IMG/VR virus record: IMGVR_UViG_3300020123_000239
Location: 1 to 41,490 of that record
Direction: 5' to 3' (one strand)
DNA: 41,490 nt
From: a virus
Numbering within the stretch: position 1 is the first letter of the stretch; each line of letters opens with the position of its first letter. The translations under genes and the position numbers were made by a program. Shown in pieces: positions 13,447-22,015 of this stretch. The notes under the pieces are model-generated. The model had not been told where the DNA came from, ran no database searches, and was given only the letters and a program-made list of their open reading frames with translations.

Positions 13447-14924
13447 TGTGGATTGAGGGCCTTTCGGTACTCTTCCACGCGCGAGAGGGCATTCGCCACG
13501 TTTGGTATACCAAATTTCCCCGGGTTGAGCTGCTGGGCCTTGTTGATCGCGATCGCCAGGCGCGATTTGATCATGGGGTCGGAGAGGACGGCATTCAGTG
13601 CCGCCGCCGCCGCGCCTTTAATCGGATCGTGAGTCAGTAGGCCGGTGGCGGTGCCAATCCCCAGGCCTTCCGGCTTCACCATTCCCTTGAGCAGATTCCC
13701 CGTGAACCCTCCCGAGTTCTGGTATTTGTTGACGGCCGTTTCGAGAATGCCTTGGAGGTTGAGCAGCTTCGCCTGTTGCTCGTTGAGGCCTTTCAGCTCC
13801 GGAATCTGGTGTTCCAGTTCTTCCCGCAAACCGGTAGCGAGCGCTTTTTCCGCGGCCACCTGTGCGCGGAGCTGAGGGGGCACGGCGGTGTCGGAGCCAT
13901 AGGCCGCGGCGTTCGCCTCGTACGTGCCCACCTTCATCGCTTGGGCTTTATCGACGGGAATGTCCCGCGGGTTGCCGCGGATGAACGTCTTCTCGACCTT
14001 GCCGATATCGGCCAGATCCTGGGTCGGGTTGACCTGTGCACCGTAACGTAGCTTCAGCTCCTGAAGCGGAAGTAGGACGCCCTTTCGCGGGATCGTCGCG
14101 CCGGAGAAAGCCGCGTTATCCACCCGGCTATTCACCGCCTGTTGCAGATCGGCGAGGGATTGCTCAATCTTCGACTGGCCGCCCTTGCTCACCGGAATTC
14201 CGAGATCTTCGAGAGTGCGTACGGCGCCGGCGACTTCCGCGGCGGGAGTATTGACCGTGAACCCGCCTTTTAGCGCGCCACGCGTGAGCGAGGATGAGGC
14301 GGCATCGGCGAGTTTGCCGGCGGCCGTGGATGCTCCGGTAGCGTCCGCGATCTTGCCCGCTACTTTCAGCGGGTTCGTGATATCAGAAACCGCCATCGCC
14401 CCTTTCGTGACCGCGCCCGCGACATCGGCGACTTTGCCGAACTTCGCAGCATCGGCCGCCACTTGTGCGGTTTTTCCGATCATGCCGGCGCCATCGGCCA
14501 AACTGGCGATGTCGGCCGCCACGCCCACAGGATCGGTATAGAGCGCGTTCTTCAACCCTTCGAAACTGCCATACCGGTCTTTGTAGGTTTTCACCAGGGC
14601 GTCCACATACTGCTGGTGAGAGACTCCGTTCGGCGCCGGCGAGCCGGTTTTTTCGGCCATGCCTTCGAGCAGACCGGTTACCCCTTCGAGCGTTTCACCG
14701 GGATGCAGCATGGCATTTCCGATATCCCCGACGAAACGTAAAGCCGAGCTGCCGGCGTTGCGTAGAAATCCGCCGGCAGATTTGGAGTCGGCCGCCGGCG
14801 CGGAACTCCCGGCCGTCGACGGCGTGCCGCCGAACTGCTTCGAGAGCGCGTCATAGTCGACGCCTGAAACCGCGCCATGCTGCTTGGCCAGGGCGTCGTA
14901 GTCGATCGTGGGAGCTGCCGCCAT
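13443..14924 (-). CDS. internal virion / DNA ejection protein, 493 aa (gp16-like position)
   Basis: Large, Ala/Gly/Lys-rich, mostly helical, with no enzymatic motif. The N-terminus carries two copies of a short repeat (IDYDALAKQHG and VDYDALSKQFG, residues 8-32). The order of three large low-complexity proteins after the head-completion genes matches P22 gp7-gp20-gp16, which leave the capsid with the DNA and help it cross the envelope. Similarity is by position and composition rather than clear sequence motifs. The start overlaps the previous stop (TAATG). Confidence 0.7.
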   Translation of the reverse strand: MAAAPTIDYDALAKQHGAVSGVDYDALSKQFGGTPSTAGSSAPAADSKSAGGFLRNAGSSALRFVGDIGNAMLHPGETLEGVTGLLEGMAEKTGSPAPNGVSHQQYVDALVKTYKDRYGSFEGLKNALYTDPVGVAADIASLADGAGMIGKTAQVAADAAKFGKVADVAGAVTKGAMAVSDITNPLKVAGKIADATGASTAAGKLADAASSSLTRGALKGGFTVNTPAAEVAGAVRTLEDLGIPVSKGGQSKIEQSLADLQQAVNSRVDNAAFSGATIPRKGVLLPLQELKLRYGAQVNPTQDLADIGKVEKTFIRGNPRDIPVDKAQAMKVGTYEANAAAYGSDTAVPPQLRAQVAAEKALATGLREELEHQIPELKGLNEQQAKLLNLQGILETAVNKYQNSGGFTGNLLKGMVKPEGLGIGTATGLLTHDPIKGAAAAALNAVLSDPMIKSRLAIAINKAQQLNPGKFGIPNVANALSRVEEYRKALNPQ

Positions 14925-16522
14925 TACTGAATCCCCGCCGCGCGCTTGAAGTTATCCGCGTCCTGTTGGCTCTTGAACGTGTGCACCACTCCGCGCGGAT
15001 CTTTGACGGTGAAGCCGCCGCCCGCCGGCGCGACGAGCTTATCGAGCGTCTGCTTCGCCTCTGGACTGATGAGCGGCAAGGGGCGATCGCCCATCGTCTG
15101 TTTCCACTGAAACTCGCGGGACTGAATCTTTCCCTGTAAGAGCTTCGCGGTTACGGCCGCGTTCGCTTTGAGGGTTTGCGGCGGAAGGTTCGGATCGAAA
15201 TTTTCCTTCTCGGCGCCGCGCTCGCTGCCGGTCGCTTCGCCGTATGCCTTGCCCAGCTCCGGACCCACTTTGCCCACGATCGTTTTGAAAACGGCCGCCG
15301 GCGTTTTCCCGGTCTCCACTCCAATCCGATTTGCGATCGAGTTCAACATGCGGATATCGCCGTTGTTCAGCGCGTCGATAGCATCCGTCATCAAACCCAC
15401 ATGCGAGAGCGCGGTATTCGTGGCCGAGAGTTCGTTCGCCACCTTCCCGCTCGTGAAGTTCTTCACTTCGGCCGCTTGGGCTTGCCAGTTCTGCGCGTTG
15501 TAGTTCGGATTGATCGCCATCGCTTTGCGGAGGATGGCCGCGCCTGGCCCGCCCCTCGATGCGTTCGGGGGAGCCATCTGGTAGTTGGCCACCGCCACCG
15601 CAACCGGATCTTGCATCGCTACGGCTTTCGCCGCTTCCGGTTCGAGAGGCTTACCGTTTCCATCGAGCATCGCGCCATAGGTGGCATCGTATTGCTGCTG
15701 CTGCCGGCGGGCGTTCTGTTGTTCGACGGCTAGCCGGCCGGCGCCCAGAGAAATCTGTTGCTGTCCCTGCTTCGCTTCGCGGGCTTCCTTCTGTTTTTCG
15801 AAATCGAGCCGGGCTTGCTCATAGGGTTGAATCGGCGCCTGGCCCGCGGCTTCCATCTGTTTGAGCTTCGTGCCGGCTTCGATGCCGGGCAGCTCGGCCG
15901 CGGTCTTTTGCGCGGTCGTTTCGGCGGTGAGCTTGCGCGACGCGGCCGTCTGTTCCGCCGCGGCCGTTTCGCGAGATTTATACTCGAGGTCCTGTTGTTC
16001 TTTCGCCGTCACCGCGGCATTGCGGTGCAGGGTAATCCAGTCCTGTCCGGGATACACCTGGGGAATCTGATCGGGCGTGGCGTGGCCCTGTGCGATCATC
16101 TGGGCCCGAGCTGCCGGCCACTGGGCCGCGCGCGCGCTTTCATCGGGCAGGTTGAGCAGCGATTGTGCCGTCGAGCCGATCGCCGTCGCCGACTTCGCCG
16201 CGTTCTCCAGCTCCGTCTGGGTCAGCTTGGCGTGGGCTTCGCGCATCTGGAGCATTTGCTGATTCACCCCGATGATGGCCTTGGGCGATGCGCCCCGCTG
16301 CATCAGGAGCATTTGGAACTTGTCCATGTCGCCGCCCGAATCCATGTAGGCCTGGCGCATGGTCTGCTGGTCTTGAAAGTCGAGGTGTTTTTGCTGCAGC
16401 TCGAGCGCGCCCATTTGCTGGTTCTGCTGGGCGCCGATGAGTTGAGCGCGACGGAGGGCCGTTTCCTGTGCGTCCGGAACTTCCGGCGGTTTGATTTGTA
16501 AAGCGATGGCGGGGTCGATCAT
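14924..16522 (-). CDS. internal virion / DNA ejection protein, 532 aa (gp20-like position)
   Basis: Very rich in Ala, Gln and Glu with long predicted coiled coils. Residues about 30-110 and 165-300 contain heptads and Gln tracts (ARRQQQQYDATYG). This fits an ejected structural protein stored inside the capsid. The C-terminal part (FTVKDPRGVVHTFKSQQDAD) looks like a small folded domain. It sits between the two other ejection proteins with 1-7 nt spacing. No catalytic motif is seen. Confidence 0.7.
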   Translation of the reverse strand: MIDPAIALQIKPPEVPDAQETALRRAQLIGAQQNQQMGALELQQKHLDFQDQQTMRQAYMDSGGDMDKFQMLLMQRGASPKAIIGVNQQMLQMREAHAKLTQTELENAAKSATAIGSTAQSLLNLPDESARAAQWPAARAQMIAQGHATPDQIPQVYPGQDWITLHRNAAVTAKEQQDLEYKSRETAAAEQTAASRKLTAETTAQKTAAELPGIEAGTKLKQMEAAGQAPIQPYEQARLDFEKQKEAREAKQGQQQISLGAGRLAVEQQNARRQQQQYDATYGAMLDGNGKPLEPEAAKAVAMQDPVAVAVANYQMAPPNASRGGPGAAILRKAMAINPNYNAQNWQAQAAEVKNFTSGKVANELSATNTALSHVGLMTDAIDALNNGDIRMLNSIANRIGVETGKTPAAVFKTIVGKVGPELGKAYGEATGSERGAEKENFDPNLPPQTLKANAAVTAKLLQGKIQSREFQWKQTMGDRPLPLISPEAKQTLDKLVAPAGGGFTVKDPRGVVHTFKSQQDADNFKRAAGIQ

Positions 16523-16528
16523 GGTTCG

Positions 16529-17722
16529 TTATCCTCCGAAGCTGTTGGGGTCCGTGTTCGTTCCCACTGGTCCACTGCCGGGCGCATAGCTCCACCTGTT
16601 TCCGCCACCGAAGCCGAAAGGCATCGTGCCGAAACCGTAGCTCGGCATGCCGAATCCTCCGCCCATGCCAGGCGCCCCTAGCATGGAAGTCGATCGACCA
16701 ATCCCGGTTAACATGCCGTTCCAGGCGTTGGCCGCGCCGACGTCGCCCGCCGCGATCGCGTTGCCCGCCCCCATCTGCGCGTTGCCCACATACTGCGCGC
16801 CGTTCATGATGTTGCCCGACTGCATGCCCGCCCCCTGCATCCCGAGACCAGCGTTGTATTCGTTGCCCTGCATCCCGAGATTCGCGCCGAATTCCGCGGC
16901 GTTGGTTCCGAGGCCGGCATTGTACTGGGCTGCGTTCATCCCCAGGCCGGCGTTGTATTGTGCTGCGTTCATGCCGAGGCCGGCGTTATATTCGTTCGCC
17001 TGCAAGGCCTGCGAGCCGAGCTGCATCGCCGGATTCACGCCGAGCTGGGCCGCGCCGAGCTGCTGGGCGTATTGCTGCTGCTGCTGCTGCTGGAAGCGGT
17101 TGAAGGCGTTGCCGTATTCCTGGCTCGCCGCGTTCTGCGCGTAATTCGTGAGAGCGACTGCCGCCCCGCCGCCCATGGCCGCGCCGTGTGCCGCCGCGCC
17201 ACGCTCGAGGGCTTTCGATCCCTGGTCGATGCGGAACTGGTAACCGGGGTCGTAGGCTTCCATCTTCGAAGAGTCGAAGGTCTTGGTGAGTGCCCCGCCA
17301 GGCGCCAACATGCTTTGCAGGTTGCCCGCCGAGGACTGCCCCGTGGAAATGAAGGGATTGAGAACACCGGCCGAGTTGTAGAGGCCCTGGTAAACGTTCG
17401 ACTGTCCGGCGGTCGAGGCATCGTTCACGCCGGAGGCACCAGAACCGAAGGCGTTCGCTACACCCGCGGCGCCGTTGTATGCGGCGTTCGACACCGTGCC
17501 CTGGCCATAGTTGACCGCTCCGAGCACACCGTTCTGGCCGTTGTTCACGGCATTCCCGATGATGGGGTTCGCCGTCGAGACGGCGGTATTCATGGTGTTC
17601 TGGGCTTGGTTGGCTGCATTCACTTCGGCGTTGGCCGCGTTGTGGGCTGCCGAAGCCCCTTGAATGCCTCCGATGATAGAGGTAATGGCAGAAATCGGGT
17701 TGAGGAAGTCGAGGAATCCCAT
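16529..17722 (-). CDS. DNA ejection (injection) protein, 397 aa (gp7-like position)
   Basis: Opens with a short amphipathic or hydrophobic segment (MGFLDFLNPISAITSIIGGI) and an Ala/Asn-rich helix. The central part (residues about 120-220) has the pattern seen in phage DNA-transfer proteins: LAPGGALTK, DPGYQFRIDQG, KALERGAAAHG, then NAFNRF. A Gln tract follows (221-227, CTG/CAG repeats in the DNA). Then several copies of NAGLGMNAAQY-like repeats (about 242-290) and a Gly-rich tail. It has the conserved hairpin leader and a strong SD, indicating high late expression. Confidence 0.78.
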   Translation of the reverse strand: MGFLDFLNPISAITSIIGGIQGASAAHNAANAEVNAANQAQNTMNTAVSTANPIIGNAVNNGQNGVLGAVNYGQGTVSNAAYNGAAGVANAFGSGASGVNDASTAGQSNVYQGLYNSAGVLNPFISTGQSSAGNLQSMLAPGGALTKTFDSSKMEAYDPGYQFRIDQGSKALERGAAAHGAAMGGGAAVALTNYAQNAASQEYGNAFNRFQQQQQQQYAQQLGAAQLGVNPAMQLGSQALQANEYNAGLGMNAAQYNAGLGMNAAQYNAGLGTNAAEFGANLGMQGNEYNAGLGMQGAGMQSGNIMNGAQYVGNAQMGAGNAIAAGDVGAANAWNGMLTGIGRSTSMLGAPGMGGGFGMPSYGFGTMPFGFGGGNRWSYAPGSGPVGTNTDPNSFGG

Positions 17723-17733
17723 GTTATGCTCCT

Positions 17734-17747
17734 CCGCCTCACGGCGG
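17734..17747 (-). promoter_or_regulatory. 5' leader hairpin with GNRA loop abutting the SD
   Basis: The leftward RNA forms CCGCC-GUGA-GGCGG, directly followed by AGGAG (17729-17733) and the ATG at 17722. GUGA is a GNRA tetraloop. The same leader, with one base change, precedes the coat gene. It could stabilise the mRNA or set translation level. Confidence 0.6.
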
Positions 17748-17828
17748 TGGTTTGTCTTTCTCTAAACCCGCCGGGGCGGGTAACCGCCAAATGCGGGGGT
17801 GGGGTGGAGCGCCCGAGGTACGGGCGTT

Positions 17829-17846
17829 ACACCTGATCTATCGGCA
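17829..17846 (-). promoter_or_regulatory. late element copy E, candidate sigma-28-like promoter
   Basis: TGCCGATAGATCAGGTGT on the leftward strand, 1 nt after the stop of the 17848 gene and 107 nt before the first ejection-protein gene. It is identical to copy D. GCCGATAG resembles the FliA -10 box GCCGATAA. Two small GC hairpins lie between it and the gene. Confidence 0.55.
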
Positions 17847-17847
17847 C

Positions 17848-18729
17848 TCATCGCTTTTTGCTCTTCCCCGTGCCGAGGCACGTGCCGACAAAGCTATGGT
17901 TCTGCCGGATGGTCGGACAGACCGTTGAGGCCACGTTGGCGAACACCACCTCGAGGCAGCACTGGCTCTCCCAGATCTGGTTGAGTTCGTGGTCCGTGAC
18001 TTCGAGGTGAACGGCGCTCTCATAGATGTCGACGAGCGCATGGTCCGTTACCTCGAGGTGAACCGCGCTCTCGAGGATGTCCGGCGCCGCGTGGTCTGAC
18101 ACCTCGAGGTGAACCGCACTGATCCCGGTGTCGACCATTGCATGGTCGGAGACTTCCACCGCGCCCTGGGTGATGTGGATTCCCGCGGACGGAATCCCGC
18201 CCATCAGGTTCAGGCTTGCGGATTCGCTGGTTGCCGGAGCTTCGGTATCGCTCGCCGAATTCGGCGTGACGATGCGGGCAAACTCGAAGGTGGCCGGCGC
18301 CTCGGTATTGCTGATCGAAAAAACGAAAAGCGTGGCTACTTCGGAAGTGGCCGGCGCCTCGGTATTTGAGGCGCTGAGGTTGAGATTGAGTGTTGCTGTT
18401 TCGCTCGAGGCCGCGGCTTCGGTTTCGGATGCACTCAGCTCAAACTTGAACGATGCGGATTCGGAGGTTGCCGCGGCTTCCGTATTCGAACTGGAGAGAC
18501 TAACCGTCCCACTGATCGAGACAGAGGCCGATTCACTGGTGGCTGCAGCTTCCGTTTCAGAAGCCGAGAGCTTGAATTTAAATGTCGCGGCTTCGCTCGT
18601 CGCCGCGGCTTCAGTGTTGGAGGCTGCGAGGCTCTGAGTGAGAGGAAGGAGCGCTGCAACCGGTAGCGGCTTCGAGCGTCGCCGTCTCTTGGGATCGTCC
18701 CAAAATAACGGTCTGCGGCGCTCGATCAT
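17848..18729 (-). CDS. repeat protein, 293 aa, probable virion appendage
   Basis: After a basic N-terminus (WDDPKRRRRSKPLP) the protein consists of two repeat arrays. About seven copies of a 20-residue unit with core NTEAAATSESAS lie at residues 35-176. Four or five copies of a 17-residue unit with core SAVHLEVTDHALVDIYE lie at residues 189-261. A short Cys-containing tail ends in KSKKR. It lies among tail or appendage genes and just ahead of the ejection genes, so a surface fibre or decoration role is plausible. No known family is recognised. Confidence 0.7.
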   Translation of the reverse strand: MIERRRPLFWDDPKRRRRSKPLPVAALLPLTQSLAASNTEAAATSEAATFKFKLSASETEAAATSESASVSISGTVSLSSSNTEAAATSESASFKFELSASETEAAASSETATLNLNLSASNTEAPATSEVATLFVFSISNTEAPATFEFARIVTPNSASDTEAPATSESASLNLMGGIPSAGIHITQGAVEVSDHAMVDTGISAVHLEVSDHAAPDILESAVHLEVTDHALVDIYESAVHLEVTDHELNQIWESQCCLEVVFANVASTVCPTIRQNHSFVGTCLGTGKSKKR

Positions 18730-18735
18730 GGATGT

Positions 18736-19206
18736 TTACCCGCCTGACTCTTCGACCAGGCACACGCCGTTCAAATGCACCGTGCCTGAGACCGTGGATT
18801 TCAGCTCGAGCGTGAAGGACTCAGACGGCCCGATCACTGGAGGCCTCGGGAAGGTGTAATCGAGGCCGGAAAAGATGTGAACGCCCCACTCGCCGAGGAC
18901 GATCGCGGTGCCCGACGTCGACGCCTGCGTCGTGTTGTTGATTTTGGCCGTGAAGCTGGCCGCCGCGTCTCCCGGATCGAGCGCCGCGGGCGTTGCCGTC
19001 GAACCGCCCGAACCGTTCGTGACGGTCGCGGGCAGGTAGCGCGCGCGCAAGTTGAGCATCTGGGAATTGGGAAGCGTGGTGTCCGTGGCTCCGACGGAAA
19101 CCGACAGGATGCGGAGCGTCTTTCCCGTCGCGCCCAAGATCTGGAAAAGATCCTGGACGGCCGTAACGGAGATGTTTTCGAAAGTGACTACATAAGGGCG
19201 CGGCAT
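18736..19206 (-). CDS. virion structural protein, 156 aa, unknown
   Basis: Ser/Thr/Gly-rich and beta-strand patterned (ESFTLELKSTVSGTVHLNG), typical of phage decoration or fibre-associated proteins. It is spaced tightly after the 19207 gene (stop directly followed by ATG). No signal peptide or catalytic motif. Assigned to the tail/appendage group by context. Confidence 0.65.
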   Translation of the reverse strand: MPRPYVVTFENISVTAVQDLFQILGATGKTLRILSVSVGATDTTLPNSQMLNLRARYLPATVTNGSGGSTATPAALDPGDAAASFTAKINNTTQASTSGTAIVLGEWGVHIFSGLDYTFPRPPVIGPSESFTLELKSTVSGTVHLNGVCLVEESGG

Positions 19207-19896
19207 TTAAAACTGGTCCTCACTGGTAACAAAGTGGTTGATGGTTTTCGAAATGATGATCGTGCCACCCGCCGAGCTGGCGTCATTGAGCGCGAGGGCG
19301 ATGAGTGTTCCGGCGTTGTTCGTCGCGCCGGTCCAGGTGAAGCTGTACTGAGTCCCGAGCGGAATTCCGGTGCTGGCCGTGGTGTCTCCCAGGGCAAAGA
19401 CGACGCCGGGCCCGGCGAGCGACTGAGTTTCTCTCACATTCAGGTTGGCCGACGAAACGGTGTGGTTCGTGTGCTGGTCGCCATACATCACGATCACGAG
19501 CGAATCCGTCTGCGTCTCGATTCCCACCCCGGTCGAAATTGTGGTTCCTGTTCCGACGTTCGAGGGTGGCCCGGCACAAATGGAATAAGTGGTTGGAACC
19601 ACGTACTCGGCGATGATGAGACCCTCGCCCGTTCCGGAGCCATTGTTGATCGTGACCGTATTCGCCCCGCTCGCTCCCGAAATGGCGAACCAGATCTGCA
19701 ACACGGTCGAGCTGAACGTGTAGTGGCCCATGAGCCGCCAGGTGTTGCTCAGCGTGTCGGTGATCGACGTCGGGAAACTTCCGGCAAATTCACCGAACCC
19801 CACCACGAGCAGATTGCCCGAGGTGACATTCGAGGTGTAGGCCAGGCTCGCCGCGTTGTTCGTGCTCCGGGACTGGACGAAGCTGAAGGCGCTCAT
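19207..19896 (-). CDS. probable tail/appendage protein, 229 aa
   Basis: Begins MSAFSFVQSRSTNNAA and is a Ser/Thr/Ala-rich beta protein with an immunoglobulin-like alternation (LLVVGFGEFAG, SLVIVMYGDQH, TLIALALND). This pattern is widespread in phage-encoded surface proteins and host adhesion modules. It lies within a run of short-spaced structural genes. The exact role is unknown. Confidence 0.65.
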   Translation of the reverse strand: MSAFSFVQSRSTNNAASLAYTSNVTSGNLLVVGFGEFAGSFPTSITDTLSNTWRLMGHYTFSSTVLQIWFAISGASGANTVTINNGSGTGEGLIIAEYVVPTTYSICAGPPSNVGTGTTISTGVGIETQTDSLVIVMYGDQHTNHTVSSANLNVRETQSLAGPGVVFALGDTTASTGIPLGTQYSFTWTGATNNAGTLIALALNDASSAGGTIIISKTINHFVTSEDQF

Positions 19897-19901
19897 GTGG
19901 G

Positions 19902-20297
19902 TTAGTTGGCGACGTCGTTACGGCCCATCGTGACCGCGACTTGCAAGGTCCAGGTTTGCCCCGAGGCCTTCGCGACGCCTCCATTGAGCGACTGCACGAA
20001 CCGGATCCAAGCGGTACCGGGGGAGCCATCGCCGACTAGGAATTCATTCCACACGTAGTTCCCCTGCGAACTTCCCGCGGTGACTTGGAAAGTCGCAACC
20101 GAACCCGAAACGGTCGGATACGTCGCATCCATTCCGAGGTAGAGCTTGTTCGTCGAGGCCTGGAGATCGGTCTGGGTTTTCGCGGCGGCCGTCGTCGAGT
20201 CGCCGATTCCAATGTGGGCGTTGGCGTTATTGAGTGCCGTGTAGGTGCCTCCAACCATCGCATTGGTCAGAGGGCCGGTCGAGCCGTTAAGCAACAT
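19902..20297 (-). CDS. virion-associated protein, 131 aa
   Basis: An AAAGGA site precedes the ATG at 20297, which overlaps the end of the 53-aa gene by 11 nt. The sequence NANAHIGIGDSTTAAAKTQTDL and later EFLVGDGSPGTAWIRFV resembles the short phage structural proteins found next to tail-fibre genes. Predicted all-beta. The function is unknown. Confidence 0.68.
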   Translation of the reverse strand: MLLNGSTGPLTNAMVGGTYTALNNANAHIGIGDSTTAAAKTQTDLQASTNKLYLGMDATYPTVSGSVATFQVTAGSSQGNYVWNEFLVGDGSPGTAWIRFVQSLNGGVAKASGQTWTLQVAVTMGRNDVAN

Positions 20298-20448
20298 GGA
20301 AGGTTTCCTTTCGACCGTCCGCGTGCTCGACGATACGCTGCTGCGTGTCGGCGCGGAAGGTCTCGGTCTTGATGAGTTGGCCCGCTTCGTCTCGAATTTC
20401 GAGCCGGTATTCGCGGACCTGCAAAGAGGGTTGAATCGGTAAAGTCAT
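20287..20448 (-). CDS. small protein, 53 aa, in the tail gene run
   Basis: The ATG at 20448 overlaps the previous stop (ATGA), and its TAA lies inside the start of the next gene. The product (MTLPIQPSLQVREYRLEIRD) is beta-rich and charged, with QLIKTETFRADTQQRIVEH. It fills what would otherwise be a 147-nt gap in a tightly packed operon, with the same GC-rich third positions. No family is recognised. Confidence 0.62.
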   Translation of the reverse strand: MTLPIQPSLQVREYRLEIRDEAGQLIKTETFRADTQQRIVEHADGRKETFHVA

Positions 20449-21476
20449 TGCGTTCTCTGGATGCCGAGCTGGAGCGAGTTAATCTCGCCCACCGTCCAAT
20501 CGATGCCGGTGTCGAGAGAGGATCTCTGCGGATCGATGAGGTACAGATAGCTGAGGTTCGACGGGAAGAACTCGGGGGTCTGGTGTCCGGACCCTGCGCT
20601 CCACAGGCCCTTAATCGCTCCCGTTCCGGTGTCGGATTTCTTGGTGAGCCAGAGCGCCTGCGCGCCCTTGATCGTGCCCGTGAACCCTACGATGTCATCG
20701 AGGTTGTAGTAATCGATGAGCCCCGTCGTCGAAGCGGTGTTGACGGTGGTGTCGTCGTCTGGCGGGTGTTCCTTCACCATGTTGTAATTGGCCGCCATGG
20801 ACACGTTGGGCGTCCATGTCGTCGAAGCGCCCGCCGCGTTCGGGTAGAGCACCGCGATTTTGATATCGCCCAGGTACTCGGAGTCGGTCACATAGAGGTC
20901 GTCGATGATGGCATGGAAGCCGCCGCCAGGTCCGCCGGGTGAGATCTGCGCGAATTTCGCATGGCTGCCGAAGGTCGTCGAGCCACAGTTGAGCGAGAAG
21001 GTTTCGCTGAGCACCGGGTTTTCGTTGACGCGGAACTCATTGTTAAAGGTCAGATTGGGAGCCGAGAAGGAGACCTGCGATTTCATCTCGACGTAGTACC
21101 ACTCGTTGGTGTTGAAGAGCGGCGGAGAAATCGTGTCGCCGTCCGCCGCTCCGCCGGTGTAGGCGTAGTGGAAGCGGACGCGGCCGTCGCCGATGTGGTT
21201 CACCTGGGTGGTGATGCCGTTGACCTGGTTTGAGAACTGCCAGATCCAATTCGCAAAGGCCTGTGTGTTGTAGGCCATGCCGGCATACAGGGTGTCGCGC
21301 TCGGTGGTTGCACCGGAGATAATCCCGAGCGTCTTTTCCGGGCCGCCCCCGAAGATCTGCAAACCGTTGCCGGTGCGGCCGGGCACAATGCTGCCTACGC
21401 CTACCGTCCACTTGCGGAGGAATTGCGCGGTCGAGTAGTGGTCAAACGAATCGAGGAAGAGTAAGTCAGTGGCCAT
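20445..21476 (-). CDS. probable tail/receptor-binding protein with LamG-like fold, 343 aa
   Basis: The start at 21476 (MATDLLFLDSFDHYSTAQF) overlaps the previous stop by one base (TAATG). Residues 1-190 have the strand spacing of concanavalin/LamG-like domains (DSFDHY, WYYVEMKSQV, FHAIIDDLYV). The C-terminal part has features of fibre-associated proteins (TVNTASTTGLIDYYN). Position after the head-completion genes supports a tail or adhesion role, where P22 has its tail needle and tailspike. Fold assignment is moderate; function is inferred. Confidence 0.65.
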   Translation of the reverse strand: MATDLLFLDSFDHYSTAQFLRKWTVGVGSIVPGRTGNGLQIFGGGPEKTLGIISGATTERDTLYAGMAYNTQAFANWIWQFSNQVNGITTQVNHIGDGRVRFHYAYTGGAADGDTISPPLFNTNEWYYVEMKSQVSFSAPNLTFNNEFRVNENPVLSETFSLNCGSTTFGSHAKFAQISPGGPGGGFHAIIDDLYVTDSEYLGDIKIAVLYPNAAGASTTWTPNVSMAANYNMVKEHPPDDDTTVNTASTTGLIDYYNLDDIVGFTGTIKGAQALWLTKKSDTGTGAIKGLWSAGSGHQTPEFFPSNLSYLYLIDPQRSSLDTGIDWTVGEINSLQLGIQRTQ

Positions 21477-22015
21477 TAGATTGGGGCTCCGATCAGGTAC
21501 ACCGCCACCCACCAGTTGCCGCCGCCCTGCAAGATGTCGATCACCACGTCGTCGTTTTCCGCGATCTGTAAATTGGTGGTGAAGTCCGAGAACTCATGCA
21601 CGGTGCGCGATCCGGCGTTAGCGGGGACGATGGGCTTCAACGTGAAAATCGAAACGCCGTTCTTGCGGATGTCGATCTGGAACGGGTTCGTCGAGTCGGC
21701 CGACTTCACGCGGATGCGGCAGGTATTCGGTGCAAACGCCACCGGTGGAATCACCGGGTCCGACACATCGAGCGCGACGGTGGGGTCTTGGATATCCCAC
21801 CCGATGATGTTCTGGAAGGGGCCGTTATTGTTGTTAATGATGGTCGTGACATCCGAGAGTTTTTTCGCCAAGCGCTCGAAGAAAATGATCCAGGTGCGGG
21901 TGAGGTGTTTCGAAATCCCTCCGCCCGAATTCTGGTCCTCGATGAACATCGGGGTTTCGATCGGGACCGAAGGGATGGTGGTCTTGCCTGCACCGGCTTT
22001 CGTGCCCGCTGCCAT
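21476..22015 (-). CDS. virion structural protein, 179 aa
   Basis: The start at 22015 gives MAAGTKAGAGKTTIPSVPIE. The N-terminal part includes SKHLTRTWIIFFERLAKKL, an amphipathic helix, followed by a short Asn run. The C-terminal 110 residues are beta-rich (CRIRVKSADS, FQIDIRKNGVSIF). It is coupled (TAATG) with both neighbours. A needle-, plug- or adaptor-like role is possible by position. No clear family. Confidence 0.65.
   Translation of the reverse strand: MAAGTKAGAGKTTIPSVPIETPMFIEDQNSGGGISKHLTRTWIIFFERLAKKLSDVTTIINNNNGPFQNIIGWDIQDPTVALDVSDPVIPPVAFAPNTCRIRVKSADSTNPFQIDIRKNGVSIFTLKPIVPANAGSRTVHEFSDFTTNLQIAENDDVVIDILQGGGNWWVAVYLIGAPI

Noticed and set aside
17070-17097. CTG/CAG run as a microsatellite of regulatory meaning
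   Set aside because: It simply encodes a Gln tract in the ejection protein and fits the Gln-rich composition of such proteins.
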